64,000 nucleotides of DNA, taken from assembly GCF_030316885.1 (NCBI RefSeq), contig NZ_JASZYQ010000003.1, positions 124,001-188,000 of the forward strand, in the 5' to 3' direction. The position numbers and the translations under genes are program-made. The notes beneath the pieces were generated by a model. The model made no database searches, had not been told where the DNA came from, and worked only from the letters and a program-made list of their open reading frames with translations. Of the stretch, positions 29,809-38,418 are shown in pieces (within the stretch, counting starts at the first letter, position 1; each line of letters starts with the position of its first letter). This DNA comes from Variovorax jilinensis (lineage in GTDB: Bacteria > Pseudomonadota > Gammaproteobacteria > Burkholderiales > Burkholderiaceae_C).

Positions 29809-31520
29809 CCCTCTCGACGCTTGCCGACCGGCTGCTGCCGCTGCTGGCCGCGCGCGACCTCGCGCGTCCGCTGGCCTGGCGCGACGGCGTTGCGCTCAGC
29901 GGACACCGGTTCCTGGCCGACGTGGCGCAGCTTGCACGCGCGTTGCCCGAGAGCGGCCCGGTGGTCAACCTGTGCAGCGACCGCTACGCCTTCGCGGTGG
30001 CCTTCGGCGCGGCGCTGGTCCGCGGGCAGGCGAGCCTGCTGCCGCCCGACGCCCGCCCCGATACGCTGGCGCGGCTGCACGAGGCGGGCGACCCGGCCTA
30101 CGCGGTGATCGACGAGGCAACGCTGCAGACGCCGGGCCTGACGAGCGTGATGGTGGCCACGGCGGATGCGGCCGGAGCGGTCGCGCAAGCCGATGCCACC
30201 GTGCCGTGCTTTCACGCCGGCCGCCACGCCGCCAGCCTGCTGACCTCGGGCTCGACCGGCGCGCCGCAGCCGCACGCCAAGTCGTGGGGCACGCTGGTCG
30301 GCGACATCGAGGCCGCGGTGCCGCGCCTTGCCGCGCTGCTCGGCCGGCCCACGCTGGAAGGCCTGACGCTGATCGCGACCGTGCCGGTGCAGCACAGCTA
30401 CGGACTCGAATCATCGGTGCTGCTGGCGATGCTCGGCGGCGCCGCCTTCGATGCCGGCCGCCCCTTCTTCCCGGCTGACGTGGCGCGCGCGCTGGCCTCG
30501 GTGCCGCGGCCGCGCGCATTGGTGACCACGCCGTTCCATCTCAAGACACTGCTGCTGTCGGGCATCGCGCTGCCTCCGGTGGACCTCGTGCTGTCGGCCA
30601 CCGCACCGCTGTCGCCGCAGCTCGCGGCGCAGGCCGAGCGGGCGACCGGCGGCGTGCTGGTCGAGATCTACGGCAGCACCGAGTCGGGCCAGGTCGCCAC
30701 GCGCCGACCCACGCAGAGCGAAGTGTGGGAAACGCTGGGCGACATCCGCGTGCAGGCTCGACCCGGCGCCGACGGCAGCGAGACCTTCGTCGTCGAGGGC
30801 GATTTCATCCCCGAGCCGACGCCGATGGCCGACGTGCTCGATCGGGTCGATGCGCGCAGCTTCCGCCTGCTCGGCCGCGCCAACGACCTGATCCACGTGG
30901 CCGGGCGGCGCAGTTCGCTGGGCTACCTGAACCATCACCTCAACAGCATCCCCGGGGTCGAGGACGGCGCCTTCTGGCTGCCCGACGAGGTGGCCGACGG
31001 CGTGGTGCGGCCGGTGGCCTTCGTGGTGGCGCCGACGCTGGCGGCGCAGGCCATCGTGGCAGCGCTTCGCGAGCGGCTGGAGGCTGTGTTCGTGCCCCGA
31101 CGCGTGGTGCACGTGACGGCCTTTCCTCGTGCCGACACCGGCAAGCTCACGGTGCGCGCGCTGCGCGAGTTCGCGCTCGCGCAGCTCGCTGCCGACGACA
31201 CGCCGGTGCGGGTCACGCGCGAGGTCGCCGACGACCATCCGGCCTTCGCGGGCCATTTCCCGGGCCAGCCGCTGCTGCCGGGCGCGCTGCTGCTGTCCGA
31301 GGTGCTGGAGGCGCTGCGCGGCGTGCCGGCCCTGTCGGCGCGGCTCGGGCCGGCACCGACCCTGGCCGCGGCCAAGTTTCTCGCGCCGGTTCGGCCCGGC
31401 AATGCGCTCGAGATCGACCTGCTGCCCGAGGCCGGCGCCGCGCGCGGCCTGCGCTTCGAGGTCCGTTGCGGCAACGAGATGGTCGCGAGCGGACGCTGGC
31501 TGCCGGGCGACAGCGCATGA
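29805..31520 (+). CDS. Acyl-AMP ligase fused to a hotdog dehydratase domain
   Basis: The protein is 571 residues. Residues 1-460 are an AMP-forming ligase: SLLTSGSTGAPQPHAKSW (P-loop), EIYGSTESGQVATRR, FRLLGRANDLIHVAGRRSS and the catalytic-lysine motif ADTGKLTVRAL. Residues ~466-571 are a FabA/FabZ-like hotdog domain with DDHPAFAGHFPGQPLLPGAL, the dehydratase active-site His motif. In E. coli APE clusters these are separate ApeH and ApeI proteins; here they form one chain. The ligase probably loads an aromatic or fatty acid onto the carrier. The GTG at 29805 overlaps the preceding stop. Confidence 0.85.
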   Translation: MTLSTLADRLLPLLAARDLARPLAWRDGVALSGHRFLADVAQLARALPESGPVVNLCSDRYAFAVAFGAALVRGQASLLPPDARPDTLARLHEAGDPAYAVIDEATLQTPGLTSVMVATADAAGAVAQADATVPCFHAGRHAASLLTSGSTGAPQPHAKSWGTLVGDIEAAVPRLAALLGRPTLEGLTLIATVPVQHSYGLESSVLLAMLGGAAFDAGRPFFPADVARALASVPRPRALVTTPFHLKTLLLSGIALPPVDLVLSATAPLSPQLAAQAERATGGVLVEIYGSTESGQVATRRPTQSEVWETLGDIRVQARPGADGSETFVVEGDFIPEPTPMADVLDRVDARSFRLLGRANDLIHVAGRRSSLGYLNHHLNSIPGVEDGAFWLPDEVADGVVRPVAFVVAPTLAAQAIVAALRERLEAVFVPRRVVHVTAFPRADTGKLTVRALREFALAQLAADDTPVRVTREVADDHPAFAGHFPGQPLLPGALLLSEVLEALRGVPALSARLGPAPTLAAAKFLAPVRPGNALEIDLLPEAGAARGLRFEVRCGNEMVASGRWLPGDSA

Positions 31521-32500
31521 GCCGCCCGGCCGCTCCGAAGGCGAATGCCGAAGCCCCGCGTCAGGCCGAGTGGCAGCACGCGCCAGAGCGCAGCAACATG
31601 CTTGCGCTGCGCCTCATCTGCTGGATCGCGATCCAGTGCGGGCGGCCGCTCACGCGGCTGATCCTGCATCCGATCAGCGCCTATTTCCTGCTGTTCTCGC
31701 CGAACCAGCGGCGCCACATCAAGCGCTACCTGTTCCGCACCATCGGGCCCAAGGCCGGCTGGGCCGACGGCTACCGGCTGCTGCATGCCTTCTCGTCGAC
31801 CGTGCTCGACCGGCTCTACTTCCTGCGCGGGCGGCTGGACCTGTTCGACATCCGCATCTATGGCAATCGGCCGGTCGAGGCCGAGGTCGCGGCCGGACGG
31901 GGTGCCTTCATGGTCGGCGCGCACGTCGGCAGCTTCGAGGCCGTGGGTGCCTGCAAGCACCGCGCCGAATCGCCCGCCGAGCTGCGGCCCGCGATGCTGA
32001 TGTATCCGGACAACGCGCAGCAGATCAACGCGGTGCTGAACGCCATCAGCCTGCCGGCGCAGCGGCCGCACATCATCGCGCTGGGCCGGCCGCACTCGAT
32101 GCTCGCGCTGCGCGACTGGCTCGATTCGGGTGGCCTTGCGGGCCTTCTGGCCGACCGCACCCTGGCCGGGCCCGAAGAGGCCGGCCCGCAGCGCGGCAGC
32201 AGCATCGAGATCCCGTTCCTTGGCCAGCCCGCGATCTTCAACGACGGGCCGTTCCGGCTCGCGGCCTTGTTGCGGCGCAAGGTGTTCTTCATGGCCGGCC
32301 TCTACCAGGGCGGTGCCCGTTACGATGTGCTGTTCGAGCCGCTGGCCGACTTCAGCGAGCGCCCGGGCGATCCGGCCGAGCGCGAACGGCGCATCCGCGC
32401 GGCGCTCGAAGCCTATGTGGCCCGGCTCGAGGCGCTCTGCCGCGCCTATCCGTACAACTGGTTCAACTTTCATGATTTCTGGCTCGAAGATCCGCATTGA
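31517..32500 (+). CDS. LpxL/LpxM-like lysophospholipid acyltransferase
   Basis: This 327-residue protein of the HTB/LpxL acyltransferase family has a hydrophobic N-terminal helix (about 28-62) and then the catalytic H-x4-E motif in GAHVGSFEAV, followed by LADRTLAGPEEAG, FLGQPAIFNDGPFRLAALL and a C-terminal YPYNWFNFHDFW. It transfers an acyl chain to a glycolipid or lipid acceptor. In APE clusters the equivalent gene is thought to attach the polyene to its lipid anchor. The ATG at 31517 overlaps the ligase stop by 4 bases; the 3' end overlaps the next gene by 29 bases. Confidence 0.85.
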   Translation: MSRPAAPKANAEAPRQAEWQHAPERSNMLALRLICWIAIQCGRPLTRLILHPISAYFLLFSPNQRRHIKRYLFRTIGPKAGWADGYRLLHAFSSTVLDRLYFLRGRLDLFDIRIYGNRPVEAEVAAGRGAFMVGAHVGSFEAVGACKHRAESPAELRPAMLMYPDNAQQINAVLNAISLPAQRPHIIALGRPHSMLALRDWLDSGGLAGLLADRTLAGPEEAGPQRGSSIEIPFLGQPAIFNDGPFRLAALLRRKVFFMAGLYQGGARYDVLFEPLADFSERPGDPAERERRIRAALEAYVARLEALCRAYPYNWFNFHDFWLEDPH

Positions 32501-33110
32501 ACGATGGGGCAGGGCGCTGCTCGCGGCGCTGGCCCTCGGCGTGTTCCTCCTGCCCTCGGCCTGGTCCTTCGAACTCGACGACCTGATGGCGCTGCTGGCG
32601 CAGCAGAAGGGCGGCGAGGCGCGCTTCACCGAGCAGCGATTCGTGCGCGGCCTCGAAGGTCCGCTCGATGCAAGCGGCACGCTGAGCTTCACGGCCCCCG
32701 ACCGGCTGGTGCGTCGCACCCTGTCGCCGCGCGCCGAGACCATGAGCGTTGAGGGCAACACGCTGACGCTGTCGCGCGGCGGCCGCACGCGCACGCTGGC
32801 GCTCGACAGCATGCCCGAGCTGCTCGGCATGGTCGAGGCGATGCGCAGCACCTTGAGCGGCAACCGCCAGGGCCTGCAGCGCTACTTCCGCGGCACGCTG
32901 GCCGGCAACGCTGCCGGCTGGTCGCTCGATCTGCAGCCGATCGATCCGCGCCTCGCGGCCCAGGTGCGCACGATGCGCCTGAGCGGCCGCGGCGGCGAGG
33001 TGCTCGGCGTCGACATGGAGTTCATCGGCGGCGACCGTTCGGTCATGAGCATCACGCCCGATCGTCCCGCAGCCGGCGCGGTGGCAGTGCCCGCGCGCGC
33101 CACGCCGTGA
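32472..33110 (+). CDS. LolA-like outer-membrane lipoprotein carrier protein
   Basis: This is a 212-residue exported protein. The ATG at 32472 lies inside the acyltransferase gene and gives a signal peptide (RIERWGRALLAALALGVFLLPSAWS). The mature part begins FELDDLMALLAQQKGGEARFTEQRFV, the start pattern of LolA-type proteins, and continues with beta strands such as DASGTLSFTAPDRLVRRT. Such ApeL-like proteins probably carry the lipid product across the periplasm. The closing GAVAVPARATP tail appears disordered. The GTG of the exporter gene overlaps its stop by 4 bases. Confidence 0.85.
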   Translation: MISGSKIRIERWGRALLAALALGVFLLPSAWSFELDDLMALLAQQKGGEARFTEQRFVRGLEGPLDASGTLSFTAPDRLVRRTLSPRAETMSVEGNTLTLSRGGRTRTLALDSMPELLGMVEAMRSTLSGNRQGLQRYFRGTLAGNAAGWSLDLQPIDPRLAAQVRTMRLSGRGGEVLGVDMEFIGGDRSVMSITPDRPAAGAVAVPARATP

Positions 33111-35485
33111 CGCGAGGCGCCGCCGCCGTGGGCCGGCCGCGCGCCGCGCTGCCGCTCGCGATCTGGTTGCTGGCGCTGGTGGCCGGCGTGCTGCTGATCA
33201 CGCGCACCCACTTCAGCGCCGATCTCTCGGCCTTCCTGCCGGCCAGCCCCGACGCGCGCCAGCAGGTGCTGATCGACCAGCTGCAGAGCGGCATCGCCTC
33301 GCGCACCATCTTCATCGGCATCGAAGGCGGCAGGGACGCGGCCGGGCGGGCCGAGGTGTCGCGCGCGGTGGCCTCGGCGATGCGCCAGAGCAGGCTCTTC
33401 GACCAGGTGCAGAACGGCGACACCAGCGACTGGAAGGACACCGGCACCTGGCTCTTCGACCACCGCTACCAGCTGGCACCGGACGTCTCGCCCGAGCGCT
33501 TCACGGCCGCAGGCCTGCGCGACGCGATCATCGACAGCCTCTCGATGCTCGGGACCCCCGCGGGCAATGCGCTCAAGCCGCTGCTGGAGCGCGATCCGAC
33601 CGGCGAGACGCAACGCATCGCCGAGGGGCTGATCCCCGCCAGCTCGCCGCGCAGCGAGGAGGGCGTCTGGGTCTCGCGCACGGCACCCCGGGCGCTGATC
33701 CTCGCCACCACGCATGCCGCGGGCAGCGACCTCGACACCATCGCGGTGGCGATCGCGCGCGTGCAGGCAGCCTTCGCGGCCGCCACGCGCGCGCTGCCGG
33801 CGGCCGACCGACCACAGCTCCAGATGACCGGCGCGCCCGTGTTCTCGGTGCAGAGCCGCGACCAGATCAAGTCGGAGGCGATCCACCTGGCCGTGGTCGG
33901 CGCGATCGTCATGAGCGGCCTGCTGCTGCTGGCCTTCGCCTCGCCGCGCGCGCTCGTGATCGCCGTGCTGCCGGTGGCGACCGGCGTGGTCGGCGGCACC
34001 GCGATGGTCAGCCTGGTGTTCGGCAACGTGCACGGCCTCACGATGGGCTTCGGCAGCACGCTGATCGGCGAGACGGTCGACTACGCCATCTACTACCTGA
34101 TCCAGGCCCGGGGCGCGGCGGTGCCGGGAACCGGGTGGGCGCGCTGGCGCGACATCCACTGGCCGACCGTGCGCCTCGGCCTCCTGACCTCGGTCTGCGG
34201 CTTCGCGGCGCTGGTGTTCTCGGGCTTCCCGGGGCTCGCGCAGCTCGGCGTGTTCTCGATCGCGGGGCTGATCTCGGCGGCGCTGGTGGCGCGCCACGTG
34301 CTGCCGGTGCTGGCGCCGGACGGCGCTGCGGGCATGGGCATGCGGCGCCAGATGGCGAAAGCCGCAGGCCTGCTGGTGCGCGGGCTGCCGCGCCTGCGCT
34401 GGGCGCTCGCGGCGCTCGGCGCAGGCGCGCTGGCGCTGGTGCTCTGGCAGGGCGGCTACCTGTGGCGGGCCGATCTCGGCGCCATGAGCCCGGTGCCCAA
34501 GGCCGCCCAGGCCCTCGATGCCGAACTGCGCGAGGACATCGGCGCCAGCGACGGCGGAACGCTGGTCGTGGTGCATGGCACCGACCTCCAGGCCACGCTG
34601 CGCAGCACCGAGGCCGCCGGTGCGCGGCTCGAGGCGCTGGTCGATCGCGGCGAGCTGAGCGGCTTCGAGACGGTCACGCGCGTGCTGCCCAGCGAAGCCG
34701 CGCAGGCAGCGCGCATCGCGAGCCTGCCCGATGCAGACAGCCTGCGCGCTCGCCTGGCCGAGGCCACGCAGGGACTGCCCCTGCCGGCCGCGCGGCTGGA
34801 GCCCTTCATCGCCGACGTGCAGGCCGCGCGCGCGCGGCCGATCATCGGGCGCGAAGACCTCCGGGGCGGCCCGCTCGATGCGCTCGCGAGCGCGCTGATG
34901 TTCGAGCGCGCGGCGGGCGGATGGTCGACGCTGATCTCGCTGCATCCGGGCCCGGGCTTCGACGCCGCGAAGCTGGCCGCCGCGCTCGACGGCCTGGCCG
35001 ACGTGCAGGTGGTCAACGTCGGCGACGAGCTCACCGGCCTCTACCAGCGCTACCTGCGCGAGGCCTTCCTGCAGGTGCTGCTGGGCGCGCTCGCGGTGGT
35101 CCTGCTGCTGGCTTTCAGCCTGCGCTCGGGCCGGCGGCTGCTCGCCGTCTGCCTGCCGCTGGTGGTTGCGGTGGTGCTCGTGCTGGGCGGCATGGCGGTG
35201 CTGCACGTGCCGCTCGGCATCCTCCACCTGGTCGGCCTGCTGCTGATCGTGGCCGTGGGATCGAACTACGCGCTCTTCTTCGACCAGCTGCGCGTGACCG
35301 GCCGCGCCGACGAGGACACGCTGGCCTCGCTGATGCTCGCCAACATCACGACCGTGGTGTCCTTCGGCCTGATCGCGATCTCCGACATCCCCGCGCTGTC
35401 CTCGATCGGCCGCGTGGTGGCGCCGGGTGCGCTGCTCGCGCTGCTGCTGTCGGCGGCCTTTGCGCGCAGCGCGGTGCGCCGCTGA
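33107..35485 (+). CDS. MMPL/RND-family exporter
   Basis: This 792-residue inner-membrane transporter has two repeats. Each has one helix, a large periplasmic domain and a block of five or six helices; helix blocks lie near residues 250-400 and 640-780. LTMGFGSTLIGETVDYAIYY (with the acidic residue of the proton relay) and VAVGSNYALFFDQLRVTG occupy the equivalent place in the two halves. It is the ApeM-like exporter expected to move the acylated product to the LolA-like carrier. The GTG at 33107 overlaps the preceding stop. Confidence 0.87.
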   Translation: MTRGAAAVGRPRAALPLAIWLLALVAGVLLITRTHFSADLSAFLPASPDARQQVLIDQLQSGIASRTIFIGIEGGRDAAGRAEVSRAVASAMRQSRLFDQVQNGDTSDWKDTGTWLFDHRYQLAPDVSPERFTAAGLRDAIIDSLSMLGTPAGNALKPLLERDPTGETQRIAEGLIPASSPRSEEGVWVSRTAPRALILATTHAAGSDLDTIAVAIARVQAAFAAATRALPAADRPQLQMTGAPVFSVQSRDQIKSEAIHLAVVGAIVMSGLLLLAFASPRALVIAVLPVATGVVGGTAMVSLVFGNVHGLTMGFGSTLIGETVDYAIYYLIQARGAAVPGTGWARWRDIHWPTVRLGLLTSVCGFAALVFSGFPGLAQLGVFSIAGLISAALVARHVLPVLAPDGAAGMGMRRQMAKAAGLLVRGLPRLRWALAALGAGALALVLWQGGYLWRADLGAMSPVPKAAQALDAELREDIGASDGGTLVVVHGTDLQATLRSTEAAGARLEALVDRGELSGFETVTRVLPSEAAQAARIASLPDADSLRARLAEATQGLPLPAARLEPFIADVQAARARPIIGREDLRGGPLDALASALMFERAAGGWSTLISLHPGPGFDAAKLAAALDGLADVQVVNVGDELTGLYQRYLREAFLQVLLGALAVVLLLAFSLRSGRRLLAVCLPLVVAVVLVLGGMAVLHVPLGILHLVGLLLIVAVGSNYALFFDQLRVTGRADEDTLASLMLANITTVVSFGLIAISDIPALSSIGRVVAPGALLALLLSAAFARSAVRR

Positions 35486-35501
35486 GGGAAAATCCGTCGC
35501 C

Positions 35502-36335
35502 ATGCCGCCGAACGCCGTTCCCGCCGTCAACCCGCCGTCCGAAGCCTGGCCCTGGCCGCCCATGGTCCGCGCCAGCGTCGGCTGCCACCTCATGGCCGGC
35601 GGCGCCGCGCTGCTGCTGCCGGGCGCCGTGCCCTGGGCCATCGGTGCCGTGGCGCTCAACCATGCGCTGATCACCGCGGCCGGGCTGACACCGCGCAGCA
35701 GCCTTCTCGGGCAGAACCTCACGCGACTGCCGCCCGCTGCGGTGGCGCGCCGCGAAGTGGCGATCACGATCGACGACGGCCCCGACCCCGAAGTGACGCC
35801 GCAGGTGCTCGATCTGCTGGCCGCGCACGGCCAGCGCGCCACCTTCTTCTGCATCGCCGAGCGCGCGGCCGCGCATCCGGCACTGGCGCGCGAGATCATG
35901 GCGCGTGGCCACAGCATCCAGAACCACACGGCGCGGCATCGTCACAACTTCTCGCTGCTCGGTCCGCGCGGCCTGGCGCGCGAGATCTCGCACGCGCAGC
36001 AGCTGCTGTTCGAGGTCACGGGGCAGCGGGCCAGCTGCTTTCGCGCGCCTGCGGGCCTGCGCAATCCCTTCCTGGCGCCGGTGCTGCACCGTCTGGGCCT
36101 GTCGCTCGTGAGCTGGACCCGGCGCGGCTTCGACACCCGGGAGCGCGATCCGGCAGTGGTGCTTTCGCGGCTCGAAACCGATCTCGCAGCCGGAGACATC
36201 CTGCTGCTGCATGACGGCCATGCGGCACGCACCGCGACCGGCCAGGCCGTGCTGCTCGAGGTGCTGCCGCCGCTGCTCGACCGGCTCGGGCGCGAAGGGC
36301 TGCGTGCCGTGACCCTGCCGGAGGCATTCGAATGA
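35502..36335 (+). CDS. Polysaccharide deacetylase (NodB homology)
   Basis: This 277-residue protein has two hydrophobic stretches near the N-terminus (about 22-60). The NodB domain follows: ITIDDGPDPEVT (about 87-98; motif 1), GHSIQNHTARHRH (metal-binding HxxxH, motif 2), RAPAGL (motif 3) and LLHDGH (motif 5). All catalytic positions are present, so it should be an active metal-dependent de-N-acetylase, probably on a lipid-linked sugar. It lies 16 bases after the exporter. A deacetylase is absent from the E. coli APE cluster. Confidence 0.85.
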   Translation: MPPNAVPAVNPPSEAWPWPPMVRASVGCHLMAGGAALLLPGAVPWAIGAVALNHALITAAGLTPRSSLLGQNLTRLPPAAVARREVAITIDDGPDPEVTPQVLDLLAAHGQRATFFCIAERAAAHPALAREIMARGHSIQNHTARHRHNFSLLGPRGLAREISHAQQLLFEVTGQRASCFRAPAGLRNPFLAPVLHRLGLSLVSWTRRGFDTRERDPAVVLSRLETDLAAGDILLLHDGHAARTATGQAVLLEVLPPLLDRLGREGLRAVTLPEAFE

Positions 36336-36375
36336 GCGCTGCCTGCGCCGCGTCGCGCAGCACCGAGGTTTCCCG

Positions 36376-37128
36376 ATGAGCAAGAACCCCCCGAGCCTTC
36401 CACTGTCGCCCGATGAAGCCTGGCGCCGCGTCCACGAGCAGGCCAGCGCCCCCTATCGCCAGGCCGGTCGCTTCGCCTGGCATTTCGCACGCGGCAAGCT
36501 CGGCCGCGACCCGGTCTTCCGCGGTCTGGTCGGGCGCGGCCTCATCGGCGCCGACCGCCGGCGCGTGGTCGACATCGGCTGCGGCCAGGGTCTGTTCGCG
36601 AGCCTTCTCGTCACGCTCCATGCCATGCACGCCAGGGGCGCCTGGCCCGCTTCGTGGGACGCGACGCCCGCCTTGACCCGCTACACAGGCATCGAGCTGA
36701 TGCCCCGGGACGTGGCGCGCGCCGAGACTTCCATCGGCCACCTGCAGCCCAAGCCGGAATTCATCTGCGCCGACATGTGCACCGCAGAGCTGCCGCCCTG
36801 CGACCTGGTCGTGATCCTCGACGTCCTGCACTACGTCGACCTCCAGGCCCAGGAAGCGGTGCTGCGCCGCGTGCGCGATTCGCTCCAGCCTGGCGGCCGC
36901 CTGCTGCTGCGCGTCGGCGATGCATCGAGCCGGCGCGGCTTCGCGATCAGCCAGTGGGTTGACCGCACCGTGACCCGTGTGCGCGGGCACCGCGTGTCGC
37001 CGACCTGGGGCCGCACGCTGCAGGAGTGGACGCAGCTGCTAGAGCGGCTCGGGTTCTCGGTGCGCAACATCCCGATGAGCGCAGGCACGCCGTTCGCCAA
37101 CGTGCTGCTGGTGGCGGACATCGCATGA
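36376..37128 (+). CDS. Class I SAM-dependent methyltransferase
   Basis: This 250-residue cytoplasmic methyltransferase has motif I VVDIGCGQGLF at about 65-75, an acidic residue after the next strand (GIELMPRD) and DLVVILDVLHYVD as motif IV/post-I. No close functional relative can be named; in this operon it would methylate the head group or sugar, or the chain. It starts 40 bases after the deacetylase and overlaps the ApeP-like gene by 4 bases (ATGA). Confidence 0.85.
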   Translation: MSKNPPSLPLSPDEAWRRVHEQASAPYRQAGRFAWHFARGKLGRDPVFRGLVGRGLIGADRRRVVDIGCGQGLFASLLVTLHAMHARGAWPASWDATPALTRYTGIELMPRDVARAETSIGHLQPKPEFICADMCTAELPPCDLVVILDVLHYVDLQAQEAVLRRVRDSLQPGGRLLLRVGDASSRRGFAISQWVDRTVTRVRGHRVSPTWGRTLQEWTQLLERLGFSVRNIPMSAGTPFANVLLVADIA

Positions 37129-37592
37129 CCGCGCCGCAGACCCTCGATCGCGCCGGCATCGCGCGGCGCATTCCGCACGCCGGCCGCATGTGCCTGCTCA
37201 AGCGCCTGCTGTCCTGGGACGAACAGGCCATCCGCTGCAGCACCGCCACGCATGCCGAGGCCGACAACCCGTTGCGCACCGCCTCGGGCCTGCTGGCGCC
37301 GACGCTGATCGAATACGCCGCCCAGGCCATGGCGCTGCACGGCGGCCTGCTGGCCGCCGAAGGCGTCGAGCCATCGGCCGGTTTCATCGCCAGCGTGCGC
37401 AACGTGCGGCTGGCGATCGATCGGATCGACGACATCGAAGGCGAACTGCAGGTGAATGCCGAGCGCCTGACCGGCGATGCGAACCAGGTGCTCTATCGAT
37501 TCGAGGTGCAGGATGCGCGCGGGCGCACCCTGGCCGACGGGCGGGCGGCGGTGGTGCTCAACACGCCGCTGGCTGCGGAAAGGACCCCATGA
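37125..37592 (+). CDS. ApeP-like 3-hydroxyacyl-ACP dehydratase
   Basis: This 155-residue hotdog-fold protein carries ARRIPHAGRMCLLKRLLSWD at the N-terminus, the ApeP/FabZ-like dehydratase opening, with the active-site His in PHAGRM; LLAPTLIEYAAQAMALHGGLL forms the central hotdog helix. It would dehydrate 3-hydroxyacyl-ACP. It is the second dehydratase of the operon, besides the domain fused to the ligase. Start overlap ATGA at 37125; stop overlap ATGA with the reductase at 37589. Confidence 0.83.
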   Translation: MTAPQTLDRAGIARRIPHAGRMCLLKRLLSWDEQAIRCSTATHAEADNPLRTASGLLAPTLIEYAAQAMALHGGLLAAEGVEPSAGFIASVRNVRLAIDRIDDIEGELQVNAERLTGDANQVLYRFEVQDARGRTLADGRAAVVLNTPLAAERTP

Positions 37593-38320
37593 GCCTCGAA
37601 GGAAAGCGCGCCCTGGTCACGGGCGCCAGCGGTGCGCTCGGCAGCGCCATCGCCCGGCGCCTCGCGCGCGACGGCGCCACGCTGCTGCTGCATGCCAACG
37701 GCCGGCCCGAGGCGGTCGAGCAGCTGGCGGCGGCCATCGTGGCGGCCGGCGGCAAGGCCGAATGCGTGGTCTTCGACCTGCGCAGCGAAGAGGCCACGGG
37801 CGCGGCCTGCGAGCGCATGCTCGAAGGCGGCCCGGTGCAGGTCATCGTGAACAACGCCGGCGTGCACGACGACGCCGTGCTGCCCGGCATGCGCGCCGAG
37901 CAGTGGCACCGGGTGATTGACGTCTCGCTCAACGGCTTCTTCCGCGTCACGCAGCCGCTGCTGCTGCCGATGCTGCGCACCCGCTGGGGGCGGATCCTCA
38001 ACATCTCGTCGGTGGCCGCGCTCGCCGGCAACCGCGGCCAGGTCAACTACGCGGCCGCCAAGGGCGCGCTCAATAGCGCCACCAAGGCACTGTCGCTCGA
38101 GGTCGCGGCGCGCGGCGTCACCGTCAATGCGATCGCGCCGGGCATCATCGCCTCGCCGATGGCCGACGCCGCCTTCGATGCGGACCTGATCCGGCAGATG
38201 GTGCCCGCCAGGCGTGCGGGCACGCCGGAGGAAGTGGCGGCGCTCGCGGGCTTCCTGGCCGGAGACGAGGCGGCCTACATCACCGGGCAGGTGATCTCCG
38301 TCAACGGCGGAATGTATTAG
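37589..38320 (+). CDS. 3-oxoacyl-ACP reductase, FabG-like (APE-type)
   Basis: This 243-residue short-chain dehydrogenase has the NADP-binding TGASGALGSAIA motif (about 11-22), NNAGVHDDA, and the catalytic Ser-Tyr-Lys: NISSVAAL followed by VNYAAAKGAL. A closing ITGQVISVNGGMY is typical. It reduces 3-oxoacyl-ACP in the chain-building cycle, but no ketosynthase is encoded nearby to make that substrate. It is the last gene of the operon; a GC-rich repeat begins one base after its stop. Confidence 0.9.
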   Translation: MSLEGKRALVTGASGALGSAIARRLARDGATLLLHANGRPEAVEQLAAAIVAAGGKAECVVFDLRSEEATGAACERMLEGGPVQVIVNNAGVHDDAVLPGMRAEQWHRVIDVSLNGFFRVTQPLLLPMLRTRWGRILNISSVAALAGNRGQVNYAAAKGALNSATKALSLEVAARGVTVNAIAPGIIASPMADAAFDADLIRQMVPARRAGTPEEVAALAGFLAGDEAAYITGQVISVNGGMY

Positions 38321-38321
38321 G

Positions 38322-38404
38322 CCCCCACGCTCCCCCGCTGCGTGTGGGTCGCTGCCCCCCGAGGGGCCCGCAGGCCGGCTTGGGACGGCCCGGCGCCGGC
38401 CGGC
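38322..38404 (+). repeat. GC-rich 3'-end repeat, copy 2 (after fabG-like gene)
   Basis: It starts CCCCCACGCTCCCCCGC one base after the stop, then GTCGCTGCCCCCCGAGGGG (hairpin) and CCGGCTTGGGACGGCCCGGC. The wording matches copy 3 closely and copy 1 more loosely. Confidence 0.75.
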
Positions 38405-38418
38405 CATTGTCCCGCGCG

